Source: Ashinkailepas kermadecensis
Taxonomy: Eukaryota > Arthropoda > Thecostraca > Neolepadidae
Direction of reading: 5' to 3'
DNA length: 64,000 nucleotides
Assembly: GCA_034440615.1 (NCBI GenBank)
Contig: JAOTOM010004949.1
Coordinates: 495,501 to 559,500 of the forward strand
Shown piece after piece: positions 33,561 to 46,812 of the stretch (position 1 is the stretch's first letter; every line of letters begins with the position of its first letter). The notes beneath the pieces are model-generated. The model saw only the letters and a program-made list of their open reading frames with translations, made no database searches and was not told the DNA's origin. The translations under genes were made by a program, and so were the position numbers.

Positions 33561-36500
33561 CTAACCAAACGTAACCTAACATATGGTGTCATAACTTGCA
33601 ATTCTGGAGGAAAACCTACAGCATTAAAAAAAAACTTGAAGCTTCACTCCATTGCCATCAGTTGATTTTTCTCCATATGGGGTGGACAGATGCATTGCTT
33701 TGCTTGGCACACCTGCAGAATTACTCTTACTCTGTCACATGCCAAGCACTGTTGGCAGATCGATCCAGAATCGCAAGGCAAATTCAAAATATCATCTTCA
33801 TCTGTTTTCTCAAATATTTCACTACTTCTTTGGTGCTCATGGAGCAACTACCAAGTCGGTCTAGTTAGTTGCAATAGACAATGGGGAAGGAGAAAGAGTG
33901 GGAACCTGAATGGTAGGGGTTGAAAATATGATAACAACATTCTGATCAGTTTTAGCCTCCAAGAACCGTATAATTGGCGAGAAATGGGCATTAATTAGCC
34001 CATTTAAGACACCCACCAGCCAGATGCTGATTGGCTGTATCTTTTCCTGATGACACAACTTAGTTTAACTCTGTCAGCCCAGCATAGCCAGCATAGCGAG
34101 TGGCCAAACAGGCACATAGCCTCATTAGTTAGACATATTTATGGCATTGTACAGAGCAAGAATAGATCAGAAGATTACTGCAATGGCTTTAACATCATTG
34201 GTGGATAAATTGGACTGACAGCTATGGTGAACTTCAAGACTGAGAGCTACCATAATAGTATATAGCTGGTGACTACTATAGTTTCAGACTGTGCATATCA
34301 AAGTTGCTGACAGAGGAATCAGGATGGCAGGAATCGGGATGACACAACCAACCCCTATTGGAATCACAACAGTAATGAGGAGGATAATGGTGTGTTGCAC
34401 CATAATTCCACATTCCACAATACTTCCATACAAAACCCATTCAAGCTCTTCCCAGGTGTGCTTTGCAAAACAGACATCAGAAGAAAATGGACTAAGATTG
34501 ATAGAAGAGAAGATGCATATGCTTTGATGTCCACTACACTATGGTTTTTGCTGAGATAACGAATTTTATGGAATCAAATAATGCAGGGTTGAGATAGATT
34601 GCTTATAATTATCCACTCCAACTAATCGCACCTTGAGGGTCATAATGTAGACTTCATCATTATCTAGATTGAACTTTACCCTGCTGCAATGGAAGGAATG
34701 ACTTAGCATATAACCATTAATCTGATGAAATCAAAATTTACATTGTTCCTCCAGGTGGCAGAATAATCACACTTACAAAAGCGAAAATATGCAGCATCAA
34801 GACTATCGAAAACAATCTTGTTCATCGCTATCCTGGACTGCAAAACAATTGGCTTGCTTTTGCTGGGTTTGTTGTCAGTTTGTCAGCTGGTACCTACCTG
34901 GCACACATCAGCCAGACTGCACAGTATCACAATTTCGACGAGGTCACGAGGCGACTGTTGACACGAGGCGAGCATCTGGTGCGGATGGTCAGTCCGTCGA
35001 GGTGCGGCAAACAGCTGATCGTGCCAGATAAGCACATTTGTTGTGTTTCTCATGGATCCAAACCCCTTTTCATAAGGGATAGAAGTGGATGTTGGCTACC
35101 TACTTAGCTATAATTTGGGTTACCTATTGCTCTTCTCATGCTGTCGATTTTGTAACAGCAATAGAACAAAAGAAGTATGAAGCACTTAAGGTTTAGGGAT
35201 TTTGCCTTGATATGTTCCTTCATGGACCACGTTAGAACATATGCATCAATTAAGTACATTTTGGAGGCTTTGGTCTCCCAATGTTCACCTAGCTTGCATT
35301 ACTTTTCAAATTCATGGCATCCTTTGGGCAACCCTAACCATTTTTTCCTGACCGTTGCCCAACTGTGGGCTTCCAATCATTTTCAGAAATTCACCCCTAG
35401 CCACATTTAGCTGTCATCAGTGGAAGGTGGGTTAATGCAAACCTCCTTCGAAGGGCTTTCGTGGATAGCTTCCGAAACACTCAACGGAACCCAGTAACAG
35501 TTTCATTGCTCTCTGCTGTGCCTTTTTCGGGAGCTCTTGGTGAATAATTGTTAGGTCATGCCATGTCCTGGACATATGATGTAATTAAGGGAACACCTCT
35601 GACCATTTATAAATGAAATTGCAGGTCATTGCATCTTGACATCACATCGTTACTGAAAGCGACAAATTTTGTGTGGCTTAGGCTAATAGATCAGCTTGAG
35701 ATGTGACACTACATCCATAAAGCACCAACAAACAGTGATAATAACTAAAAATGTACATCTGTTACAGTTCAAGAGGCATTTGTAGTCAAATTAAAGTTTT
35801 TTGGGCAAAAAAAACTTTGCCCTTGACCAACCTGGAGGGTCACCTATCACCTCAGGTACAAACATCAGGTGGCAATCAAAGACCTCATCCTACCCCGTAC
35901 CATGCCTGTCTTTGCTTTGGCTATCTAACACATTTCATATGAAAATGCCAGTCACACTAACTCCACTGGAAAAGGTGGAAAAATGCAACACACAGGCAAG
36001 GTCTAAAGTGGAATCATGGGGGTGATGATGGAGATAGAATCTGGAATCTGGGAACTACACAATATGAACTCTAGATCAAGCATAATTATGTCACAATGAA
36101 GTGAGGAGTGGTATTACATATTCCTCAACTCACTAAATGAAAACCCAAGAACCTTCAGTATTGCCAAGCAAACTTGATGTTTGTGGAACATAGAAACAGT
36201 ATCTGAAGATACCGAAATCTAAGTGGAAAACAATGCCTAACAAGTGAAACTTGACTTGGGCTCCAGAGAGCAGGGTTTTGACTTCCTGAATCCAGCAGAT
36301 GCAATGTTCACATATTGACATCTTTTGTCTGGTATATTCCAAATTATGATGTTATCATGGCATTGAACTACCTCACTTAACATACTACACTCTATAAATA
36401 TTTTAAACAAATATCATTCCACTCTACAGCAATATCATTTTGGGACATTGGGCAGCAGTGATGTCAAACATTAAGAATGCACTTGGAAAATTTACCCCAA

Positions 36501-36754
36501 CTACTTCAAGAGCTTCCAAAACAGCCATCTACCTACCCTGCTTATGCCACATAGCCATCACCAAAATATGTCGCATTTAAGCATTCACCAGAATCTGAAT
36601 TGGGCAGGGATGGCAGACAAAACTAGATATTTAAGCAGGTCAAGAGGAAGTTGCATGGCTTGTTTTGAGGGAAAACTCATCTTTTAAATGACACATGAAT
36701 CCATTGGGAGAAATGAAAAGTTAGATTTGGTGCCTACAAATCAGGAAAATAGTG
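33561..36754. other. Intergenic, no gene assigned
   Basis: 3.2 kb of AT-rich sequence. Around 34,885-35,035 CpG density rises and the plus strand is open (TYLAHISQTAQYHNFDEV), preceded by a T-rich tract ending in TTTGTCAG. On the minus strand the same segment ends in a good donor, CCAG|GTAGGT. The two readings exclude each other and neither product is familiar, so I do not annotate an exon. Confidence 0.35.
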
Positions 36755-37471
36755 TGTAACATGTGAACATAGGAGAGACCTTCAGTAATAGTGATCAAAA
36801 CATCACATGCTTTTCCTTATATATTGGCAGTATAAGAATAAATAAAACATTGATTCCAAATTTTGTTGAAGGGAATTACAATGAGTTCAGGGATATTCCT
36901 GAATTAAATGAATTGGGAAGAGTTATCGATAGGTTTGCACTCTGATGAAATGTTGAGAATATTAAAAGACAAGCTATTTCAAGGTCAGGATAGGTTCATT
37001 CCTAATAGGCAAGTTAGATTGAACAAGGTGACATACCCATCATGGCTGACCAAGGAAGTAAAACATTTACTGGAGTAAAAAACAGACATTCAAGAAGCTA
37101 AAAGATGCCAACTGTGAGGCAAACCTAGAAGCATATAGAATACTTAGAAATAAAGTTAGGTGTATTGGGTCATCTAAAAGACTGGCCAAAAGCTAAGTAG
37201 CTTGATAATGTTCAGTAGGCTCAGACTAAGAGTTTTTTTTTAACTTCTACACATTTAGGTCTAAAAGGCATAGTGTAGGACCACTGGAGGTAGGTGGTGA
37301 AATAGTTGTTGATAGTGATGATAGTGATACAGTGGAGTTTCTAAGCAAGCAGTTCTCATCAGTCTATACTAAATACAACTCTGGTACATTGGAAACAACT
37401 GAAGGTTGCACCATGGAAGGTGATAGGTTTGAATATCCTACAATAACTGCAAAAGTTGTAGAAACACAGTT

Positions 37472-37705
37472 ATAAAGTCATACAATCGTAGTGTTTATAC
37501 TTAATAAGAACCACAAGGGCCCATCCAGGTTAGGTCTGTAAAGGGAAAATACCATAAGCTAGCAAAGAGACACTCATCACCTGACCAACACCCATCTCAA
37601 ATTCCAAAGGAACCATTCACCAATATCCTACACAACCATTAATGCCAATTCTACCTTACCTATCCAGCCCTATTCACTCAATCCCACCTAACACCCTGCA
37701 TAACC
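37472..37705 (-). mobile_element. Nested antisense CR1-like 3' tail
   Basis: The segment begins with the complement of the CR1 terminus (AATAAGAACCACAAGGGCCC at 37,502-37,521). It is flanked by the 7-bp duplication CACAGTT at 37,465-37,471 and 37,706-37,712. It split copy 3 between its linker and its reverse-transcriptase domain. Confidence 0.75.
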
Positions 37706-37748
37706 CACAGTTGCAAAATATAAAACCTAATAAATTTTCTGGACCAGA

Positions 37749-37895
<147 letters not shown>

Positions 37896-38554
37896 GGTAC
37901 TAGAGTGTGCTCAAGCTTTAACAGTTGCCCTGGTATCATTTTCAGGCAGTCTATAGAGTATTCTGAAGTACTTGAGGATTGACAAAATGCAAATTTAGAA
38001 CCAATTTTAAATAAGGAAGTGTGAAAGGTGTAGGAAACCACAGGCCAGTCAGTTTGACCTTGATAGTTTACAAGGCACTAGCAAAAACTGGTCATCTCAA
38101 TGTTCAGACTCATCTAGATAGGCACAGCCTTGTAAGTGATATTCAGCATGGACTTTGGTCTCAAAGATCTTGTTTAACTAACCTATTGGAGTTCATGGAA
38201 TATGTAGCTATAGAAGTAGACGATAAAAGAAGGATGGATGTTGTGTACTTGTACTTTAACAAAGCTTTTGGTAAAGTTCCACACAGGCATCTAATACATC
38301 AACTAGAGCAGCATGGGATTGATGGAAAAGTTCTCAGTTGGATTGAAGCATGGCTAAGGGGATGAAAATTTGTTGATGAAAAATAGGGGATGGAAACAAC
38401 ACTCATCAGGAAAATGCATGGACTGGACTTGCTTATACTTGCCTAGTAAGGACTTCCTGTATCATTTCTTGGGAAATCACACATAGGCAAGATATTCACT
38501 GCTTAAGAACACCACTTACAGTTGATATGCCAGAGAAGCCTACTGTTTTGGTTT

Positions 38555-38868
38555 TGGTTAGGTTAGGCTAGGTTGGGTTAGGTTAGTTTAGTTTAGGTTA
38601 AGCTACTTTGACCATCTCATTAAGGTATGTGAACCATTTGTAGCATTAGCCAGTCAAAGCCTCAGTGCCATACCTATGACATCATTACACCATACCAATG
38701 TGATGTCATTGTCCAAATTGAAAAGTAAGCATCAGCACCAAAAATGAGTGGTCACATCTTCTTAGTCATGTTCATAAACATCATATTCTGAAAAAAGTAT
38801 TCCCAAAATTCCAGAAACACCTTTTGTCAAACATTTACCGAATCTTGTACTTTTGAATAAGGCATTTC
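38555..38868 (+). repeat. TTAGG-headed dispersed repeat, copy 1
   Basis: Begins with degenerate GGTTAGGTTAGG units, then GTTAAGCTACTTTGACCATC and a body with the ATGACATCAT/GTGATGTCAT inverted pair. Nearly the same about 285 bp recurs at 40,776-41,060 in the same orientation, on the other side of CR1 copy 2. Related sequence occurs at 43,176-43,325 and 44,700-44,860. No protein. Confidence 0.85.
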
Positions 38869-38871
38869 CAG

Positions 38872-40705
38872 AGGAAATGCCTTATTCTTGGTGACTTTAA
38901 TCTAAAAGGATATGAAAATGTTGGTGTTGGCTCCCCATCATGTAAACTGCTTAGGAAATGCCTTGAAGAGGACCTGTTCTTACACTAGTTTGTAACGGAA
39001 CCAACCAGGTTCCGGGTTGGCTCATTCTTGGACCTTGTCTTCTCAGATTTAAGTGATTTAGTTCAAGACTTGACTGTAGGAGAAACTCTAGGAAGAAGTG
39101 ACCATAACATAGTAAGATTCAAGGCACAGGTAGCAGGGACAATCAAGGATAATTTGGCAAAGATTCCAAATTTTAACAGGGCAGACTTTGACTGCATGAG
39201 AGAGGCTTTAAGTGCCATAAAATGGGAAGAAGAATTCTTTGATTTAAATGCCTGTGAAATGTGGGAAAAGTTCAAATCTTCCTTGAGGGAAATTCAGATT
39301 AGACATGTCCCCCAAAAGCAAAGGCACAAAAGAAGGGTAGGAAAGCCAGCATGGCTTACACCAGATGCAATGAAAGCAATTAAGGCTACGAAAGATGCAT
39401 TTAGAGTATTTAAGGAAGCTTCAAATATCGTAAATCTAAGGTCGTGTCAAAAATCTAGAGATGCTGTGAAGCAGAAAATCAGAGCAGCAAAGAGAGCAAA
39501 AGAATTGGATTTGGCTAGGAACTGTAATGGGGCCAGTAAAAAGTTCTTTAGTTTCTACAAGCTAAGTAAAGTTTCAAGCACAATTGGTCCACTGGAAGTA
39601 AATGGGACTATATTGAGCAAGGATGGTGAGATGGTTGAGGAGCTGAGCAAGCAGTTTAAATCAGTGTTTACAGTGGAGGATGTGACTAATCTGCCAACCG
39701 TGAACCACAGTTCAATGACAGGTGATCAGATACACGATGTTGATTTCATTGATAGTGATATTGTTTTCAATTATATCAGAAAAATAAAGCCAAACAAGGC
39801 AGCAGGACCTGATGGAATTTATGCTAGGGTGTTGCGGGAAGCTGAAAAGGAAGTGGCAATTCCACTTAGTATAATATTTTTAGATCAGTTAACTATAGGC
39901 CAGTAAGCCTCACATCCCTAGTCTGCAAGGTACTCGAATAAATTATCAAGGATATAATAGTTAGTTTTCTGGAAGGAAACAGATTGATTAAAGATACTCA
40001 ACATGGGTTTAGAAAAGGGGCGATCGTGTCTCACAAATCTCTTGGACTTTTTGAATTTTGCTACAGAACAATTTGATCAGAGAAATCAGGTTGATGTAGC
40101 ATATCTTGACTTTAGTAAGGCCTTTGACAAGGTACCCCATAGACGGTTAATGATGGGAGGAGTTGGGAGTTGAGAGGAGTTTGAAATTGTTGAGTGTGTT
40201 ATGCAATAGCAAGTGAGTTTCTTATTAAGTCTAAATGCTTTATAACTTTATATAGGGTGTACCTAGCAGTGGATTCAGCACCTTCCTTCAGGATGTGATA
40301 CTGATGAGATTGTCTATGGTAGCACAATGGGTATGATGGGAGGAGTTTGTAATTGTTGAGTGTATTATGCAATAGCAAGTGAGTCTCTTATTAAGTCTGA
40401 ACGCTTTATGAATTTGTGTGGGGTGTGCCTAGCAGTGGATTCGGCACCTTCCTTCGGGATATGATGCTGATGAGATTGTCTATGGTGGCACAGTGGGTGT
40501 GATGGGATGAGCTTGTGATTGTTGAGGGTGTTATGTGGTAGCAAGTGAGTGGTGCTAGATAGGCTGGGATATATAGCTTCCTAGGAACTTGGGATAAGGG
40601 ATTGATTGGGGTGGGAGTATGTACATTCCTAGTACCTTTTCTAGATAGGCTTAACCCAGATGGGCCCCTGTGGCTCTTATTAAGCCTTAATACTTTATGA
40701 CTTTA
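38872..40705 (+). pseudogene. CR1-like retrotransposon, copy 2
   Basis: Starts inside the endonuclease (CCAGAGGAAATGCC, matching copy 1 near 28,820) and stays very close to copy 1 through 39,906. It has an internal deletion of about 100 bp after IIF at about 39,881 and a one-base insertion near 40,020 in the RKG motif. It is colinear until KVPHRRLMM at 40,154. The rest of the reverse transcriptase, including the FADD motif, is missing. A tandemly duplicated segment (40,152-40,520) and a CR1-type terminus follow. Confidence 0.88.
40152..40560. repeat. Tandem duplication of 167-182 bp
   Basis: Two full units and a partial third, each starting GATGGGAGGAG/GATGGGATGAG (40,152, 40,334, 40,501). 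They contain GCACCTTCCTTC and GATGAGATTGTCTATGGT. It lies between the broken CR1 coding part and the CR1 3' terminus. Confidence 0.85.
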
Positions 40706-40775
40706 TAACCAAACCTGACCTAACCTAACCTGCCTACCTCTCAGTTTATCATAGCTATAATTTATATAATGCATC

Positions 40776-41060
40776 ATGAGGTTAGGTTAGGTTAAGCTAC
40801 TTTGACCATCTCATTAGGGTATGTGAACCATTTGTAGCATCAGCCAGTCGAAGCCTCGGTGCCATACCTATGACGTCATCACACCATACCGATGTGACGT
40901 CATGGTTGAAATTGAAAAGTAAACATCAGACCAAAAATGAGTGGTTGCATCTTCTTAGTCACATTCATAAACATCATATTTTGAAGAAGAAAAAAACAAT
41001 TCCAAAAAAACCAACACATTTTATCAAAAATGTACCCAAGATTTCAAGTACAACACAGCA
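40776..41060 (+). repeat. TTAGG-headed dispersed repeat, copy 2
   Basis: Direct counterpart of 38,555-38,868, with GGTTAGGTTAGGTTAAGCTA at the head and the CRE-like palindrome TGACGTCA twice in the body (near 40,872 and 40,896). Confidence 0.85.
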
Positions 41061-42084
41061 CCAGCCATGCTTGATGAGGCCAATACATTGACAGCGACAA
41101 AGCTGCCTACATCAGCCTTCCGTATATTGATGACAAGTTAGCACACAAGATATACTTGGCTATCATATTGTCATCATATCACTTGGCATATCATATGCCA
41201 AGATGATATGATGCCAATTGGCATTATCATAGATGCCAAGATGGCATAGCAAGATGCCATTGGCATTATCATATCATATCACTTGGCTATCATATTGTCA
41301 CCTTGCCAAGCAGGAAACAGGCAATGATTTGCACAAGCTGCCAGTGTGAAGGGTAAATGCCATATAAAGAATGTGGTTTATCAAATCACATGCCAAGCCT
41401 GCACCAATCCTAAACCTTTCCACATATGAGAAACCAAGACCTGTGTCTTGACTCTTCGAAAAAATTGTTCAGTTTGCATTAATATAGAATCTGTTTTCTT
41501 ACATTGAAGGCTAACCTAGCTTATGTTAGATTATGTTACATTTTTGCCTTCATTTTGAATGTTACATTTTATTATATATTACCAAACTCCAAGCCTGTTT
41601 TTTCAGTGTTATTTTGCCTCCCAATAGAAAAGTATGCATTTACAGAGAAAATATGTCATCACATCATGCCAAGCATACTCATAAACATTGCATTCGCAAA
41701 AGAAGTTCTTTAAAAATCAGACAAATCAGACATTACCTTAGGCTACAGATTTACCCGAAAATTGCTAAGAGGCTTCTTCTATATACACAATTACCAGAAA
41801 CAATATCAGATAATCTGATATAATAAAACCGTGATTCCCAGGTATGGTGCTCTGATTTTATCTTTCTGACATAAACCAATGCTGCCTTTTAACCTAAAAA
41901 CTCTGAAAACATTGGTAATGTTTTCAGGGTTTGATCATGAGTCAACAATCATGAGTTGCAATTCCACATATTCTGAACAACAATCTACTTATCATCATAG
42001 CGTCGCATATTTCGCTCCAGAGTGCATAAGATGCTCATCACAAACTGTTTGCTTCAGCTCAGCAATTGCCAGTGAACATCTCCG
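41061..42084. other. Intergenic with short palindromes
   Basis: At about 41,145-41,290 the words TATCATATCACTTGGCATAT and GATGCCA are repeated in both orientations, forming several overlapping short palindromes. Nothing coding is recognised. Confidence 0.45.
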
Positions 42085-44700
42085 GTAAATTTAATCTTCA
42101 CTGTGCAAATATAGCCAATCGCGTATAATTATCCATACCTGGTGTGTCACAGATGTGATAAAGAAGATATTCAACACTTCATGCAATCAATTTAATACTC
42201 TTTGACATCGAAAACATTATGTTTCTGCCTTAATTCCACATTATCTCTGAGAAATAATACTCGCAACATGCCGCACCAGGAACCGTCGATAAGGGCCGGA
42301 AATTCCTTGCGATGCCGTATTATTTTATTTGTAATATATTTGAGGACGTCATGGCAAAAAATTTGTTTGCGAAGATTCTGGTTTTCCGGTTAGGTTAGGA
42401 TGCGATCATTCGTTTTCTCCGTAAATGCTTACGTCTCGGTTAATCTTAGCTATAATATCTATAATGCGCCATATATGCCACACCGCTGCTCTTTGTTGCA
42501 TAATTTATCCATCCCTCACCTGGCACTTCTCAGATGTGATTAAAGGGACATTCAACACTTCACGCAGTTGATTCAACACTTTTTCACATCAAAAATGCTT
42601 AATTTCTGCCTCTTTGCCACATAGATGACATGCCGATACTACTCCACCAGAATGCCGAAAAAACTAAGCAGAGCACGGCTCGAGGCCGTGTGTACGGATG
42701 ACGTCACGATAAATATTACGCGTGTGTTTTGAGTTTATATTAGTTTAGATAAGAGTAGATTGTATTACGTTAGGTTAGGTTAGGTTTTCCTATTTAATTA
42801 TGCATTATCATATTATTTGTTGGAAGTCGTGAGGCAAGACGAGACCGAGCGGAAGCTGGCTGCTCTCTGAGCCGTGCTGCATGTTTATATATCGCCTTGG
42901 CCGTGCTGTATGTTTAGTTTTTTTTGGCATTGTGGTGGAATAGTAGGGTGTCATCTATGTAGCAAAGAGGCGGAAAGGAAGCATTTTCAACGTGAAAAGG
43001 TGTTGAATCAACTGCGTGAAGTGTTGAATGTCCCTTTAATCACGTCTGAGAAGTGCCAGGTGAGGGATGGATAAATTATGCAACAAAGAGCAGTGGCCTG
43101 GCATATATGGCGCATTATAGATATTATCGCTGAGATTAACCGAGACGTAAGCATTTACGGAGAAAACGAATGATCACATCTTCCGAATCACGTTCACAAA
43201 CATAGTATTCCGAAAAAAAATCCAAGTTCCAAGAACACCTTTTAAGAAAAATTTACCACCTAACCTAACCTAGACTAAGATAACGTAGCATAATACATAA
43301 AATATATTACATCATAATATAATCTAACCTAACCTAACCTAACCTAACCGGAAAACCAGAATCGTCGGAAACAAATTTTTTGGTCATGACGTCATCAAAC
43401 ATGTATTTTTTAATACGGCATCGCAAGTAATTTCCAGCCCTTATCGACGGTTCCTGGTGCGGGGTGTTGTGAGCAGAGTGGGAAACTTACTTTCTGGGTT
43501 GGGAGTCGGAGTGCATACCGATTTCTTCCGGAGTACATTTTCATGGACATTATTTTTATGCATGGAATCTGTTTACCAATAACCGACCGGAAAAACCTAA
43601 ATCAGTACCTACATAATATGCATAAGTAATATCGTTCTCATTTTTGGTCAAATCAAATGCCAAAACATACGAACAAAGAAGTGAACAATGGATGGCACCG
43701 CCCGGCAGTGACCCGTAATAATCAGCACTGTTTCGTTTCTTATAACTCACAGGATAAATGCATTTTCCTTTCACTGTTGGTCTCAGTACAAGGCTAGCCA
43801 TATGAAAAACAAACAAAAATACTTCACACTTCACCCTCAGCTCAGAGCACATACCTACCTATGCAGCCAATTTCCCACATAATACGAATGCAACTCCGCT
43901 ACCGCATACGCCAGTTGGATGTGATCAAAGCAAAGGATCAGTCAAGGTCTTGTGTTTACTTTTAACTTGTGTGGACACTGTTAGCCATGTTTTCAAAGTT
44001 GCTAATGGTTATGATGTCATATACAAAATACCTTGCATTGATTGGTTGACAGACAGATTTCAGAACAGAAAATGCTAACGCAGCCAATTCTGATCGGTGG
44101 CCTCTGGGACTCCAGAAGATGTCTCTTAAAACTGTCAAAGTTTCCCACTATAGGGTGGCAGGAACACAGGTATTCCAAGATGCGGCTCCAGAGCCGGAGA
44201 AGTGTTCTCAGTGCGCATGCGCATCATCTTGCAAGTTGCTGTTGGTGCGTTGTTGTTGGCAATTCCGGTGGTTGAGATTGACGGAGTGTGCGAAGCTGTG
44301 GTCCGGCTGCTGACTGCTACAAAAAGTGATTAGTTTGAGTGGTGACCGTAAGTGGAATAACATCATTTTTTTGGGTGTCATTCTGTTTGTTTTTATTGAT
44401 ATCTTTGTTCCCACATTTGTGTTGGAGTACATGTGAAGCCCATCCTATCCAGTATGAACCCGGAGTGCAAAAATGTTTTCAGAGATAAAATCTCTTAAGA
44501 AGTGCCTTAATTCCCACCCTGGTTGCGAGTATTAATTATCGGAGATAATGTGGAATTAAGGCAGAAACATAATGTTTTCGATGTCAAAGAGTATTAGATT
44601 GAGTGCATGAAGTGTTGAATATCTTCTTTATCACGTCTGTGACACACCAGGTACGGATAATTATACGCGATGTGCTATATTTGCAGTGAAGATTATGATC
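42085..44700. mobile_element. Nested foldback element
   Basis: Inverted arms, outermost first. A: 42,085-42,268 against 44,530-44,698. B: about 42,268-42,395 against 43,330-43,465. C: 42,404-42,661 against 42,921-43,175. The C arms are about 92% alike and enclose a 259-bp spacer. Landmarks of C are GATCATTCGTTTTCTCCGTA and CACTTCACGCAGTTGATTCA. The outer pair is separated from B on the right only because a 1,048-bp hAT-like element inserted there. No protein coding; probably a foldback or MITE-type transposon. Confidence 0.88.
43474..44521. mobile_element. hAT-like non-autonomous DNA transposon
   Basis: A 1,048-bp insertion with terminal inverted repeats CAGAGTGGGAA and TTCCCACCCTG (10 of 11 match) and an 8-bp flanking duplication, GTTGTGAG at 43,466-43,473 and GTTGCGAG at 44,522-44,529. 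An 8-bp duplication plus CAGRG-type termini is the hAT signature. Removing it would rejoin arm B' to arm A' of the surrounding foldback. No transposase is visible. Confidence 0.82.
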
Positions 44701-46747
44701 GTGTATTTGTTTGCCAGCTGAAAAGTAATCATTTGCGAAGAAAATGAGTGGTCGCATCGTCATTTTTACGCTAAAATACCATGTATTAAAAAAAAATCCA
44801 CAAAATCGCACTGTACCGGTTTCTGGAAATTTACCACATCTCCCAGGGTTCAAGTACATACTGATATGCTACCACGCATTGTGTTCACCACCTCACTGAT
44901 TTCCCAGAGCAAATATTAATGGCCGCTACTTACCAGTAATCTACCATGCGACACCACTCCTGCTCTGTGCCAAACACAGTGTTCAGAACATAGCTTCCCG
45001 AAACCCCTGGACCAACAAACTACGATAACAACACAAGCCGAGTGTTTATCGCCACAATGGTCGTGGTTGCGCCATGTTGCGCCATCGAAGCGCCATGCTA
45101 GTGTTGGGCCACGGTGACGCTTCCGCTCTTTCTTTGTGTTGGTGGTACCCTTTTCATAGTACCAGCTGGGCCTGGCGCTGGTAATTACCTTCCGGTGCCA
45201 CAAAGACTGCCTGTGGGCAAAAGTCAATGATATTCATCGGAGGAAGGGCAGAAGTGGTCTCGTTTGAACTTGACTTAGTTTGGATAGCGATCGTACATTG
45301 GACCGGCTGCCTCAGCTGACCTTTCGCAACAGTCTAATCCAGTCTAATCAGATGAATTCGTATGTAAGTGAAATTTGTATGTCCTAGACGATATGAATAA
45401 ATAAAATAAAATGTATCATGTCAATCGGGGAAGCAGTCGTACTTCCTACGAAGTCACGTCACTTCAGCACTCCAAGCCAGCAGGGTCTCGTCAAATTGGA
45501 GGCTAGTTATAGCAAGAGCTATCCCGAATATGGGCGGATGCCTGGGTCCATGACGGAACGCACTAGTTTAGGAAGAGGGTCGCCAGGTATTTTTTGGTCG
45601 ATTCTTTTCAGTTAACGCTATAGGATCAGTGCTAAATTTCCGGATTTAAGCACACCGTGCCCCTATGTCATCTCCCCCCCCCCCCATTCCACCGCATATT
45701 GGTTGGTACCCAGGGGCGCAACCATGGTTTATCTTTAGTTGCGTTGGGCAGCGAGTGGAAAATATTGGCGGTGATGAGCTTGGCGTGGTGCAAATTACAT
45801 TTCTTCCTCGATCTACTAGTCTTTTTGTTAAGGGAGCGGACCTCTGACCTCCTTGGCAGCACCTTAATAGGTACATTTGATCACCAGCGTATGAAACGAC
45901 ATGCAGCAGGGGGAGGGGGCACACCACTTACTTTTTGTTTCGAACTGAACCATTATCTCCCATGGCTTTGACTTAAAAAAATAATGTTCTAGTAGTGAGT
46001 TTTCTTCCCCCACTCCCATCTTTTCGGTCGCTCTTTCGTAATTCATTTTGTGCCTTGACCACAATATATATTGTAACACGTAAGTACGGTGAGACCTCAA
46101 GCTTGCGTAGCTTTCAAATCAACAATTTTGAACGAGTCTTGGGCAGGGGTATCAAACCAAAATATTAACACTTTTCACTGGATTTTAATTGCTTTGTAGC
46201 TAAAATATCGTTTCCGTGTGCCTATGGCATTCTATTGGGCACGGGATTCATCTATATTATTATTTTATATAGATACATATTCATCTATTGGGCACTGGAT
46301 CCAGAAGGCTCGATGTTGGGTGTGGGGGGGGGGGCACTAATCGCTAGTCCCACAAATAATTCACAAACCCAAAATTTTCTTAGACATCCTCGTTTTTTAA
46401 TGCAATGTGGGCTTCAGAAGCGAGGATGGATCCGCGGATTCCATCAAGGAGGCGGGGTGCCAAAGCAGCCGCTATGCTACGTCGCCGTACAACATCGCCA
46501 CGCCTCCGGCAACTGCCGCCGTAGCCGGAACGGACACAACGGCGAGGCGCTCGGCAGGCCGAAATTCCGCAGGGATGCCAACCGCGTCACAGGGCTCCAC
46601 CTATGAGTCACACGTCACACACTGTGCTCGGCTTCACTCGCGTGTATTCGCCGTGCTGAGATCTGCACAACAGCGGCTCCAGACATGCACACCGAGTGAC
46701 CGTCCAGTGGCCCACGGCACGCAGCGAAAATCGCGCAAGTCCACCTT
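44701..46747. other. No gene assigned
   Basis: Poly-C tract at 45,672-45,685 and poly-G at about 46,324-46,334. At about 46,413-46,600 a GC-rich, plus-strand open stretch (SEDGSADSIKEAG) follows a possible acceptor, GGGCTTCAG. It reads like a low-complexity protein segment but has no clear donor, and the overlapping frame is open too. I leave it unassigned. Confidence 0.35.
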
Positions 46748-46812
46748 TAGTTGGTTGGTTATTGGAGTTTAGGGGCGCATCGACTGTGTCGGTCATACAG
46801 CGCCCATAACAT
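46748..46812 (-). mobile_element. Solo SINE tail module
   Basis: TTAGTTGGTTGGTTATTGGA start, GCGCCCATAAC end. Same module as at 13,897 and the tail of the family A SINEs. No clear target duplication. Confidence 0.6.

Noticed and set aside
34880..35107. Candidate exon (plus: acceptor TTTGTCAG; minus: donor CCAG|GTAGGT)
   Set aside because: The two readings contradict each other and neither product is familiar; kept only as a note.
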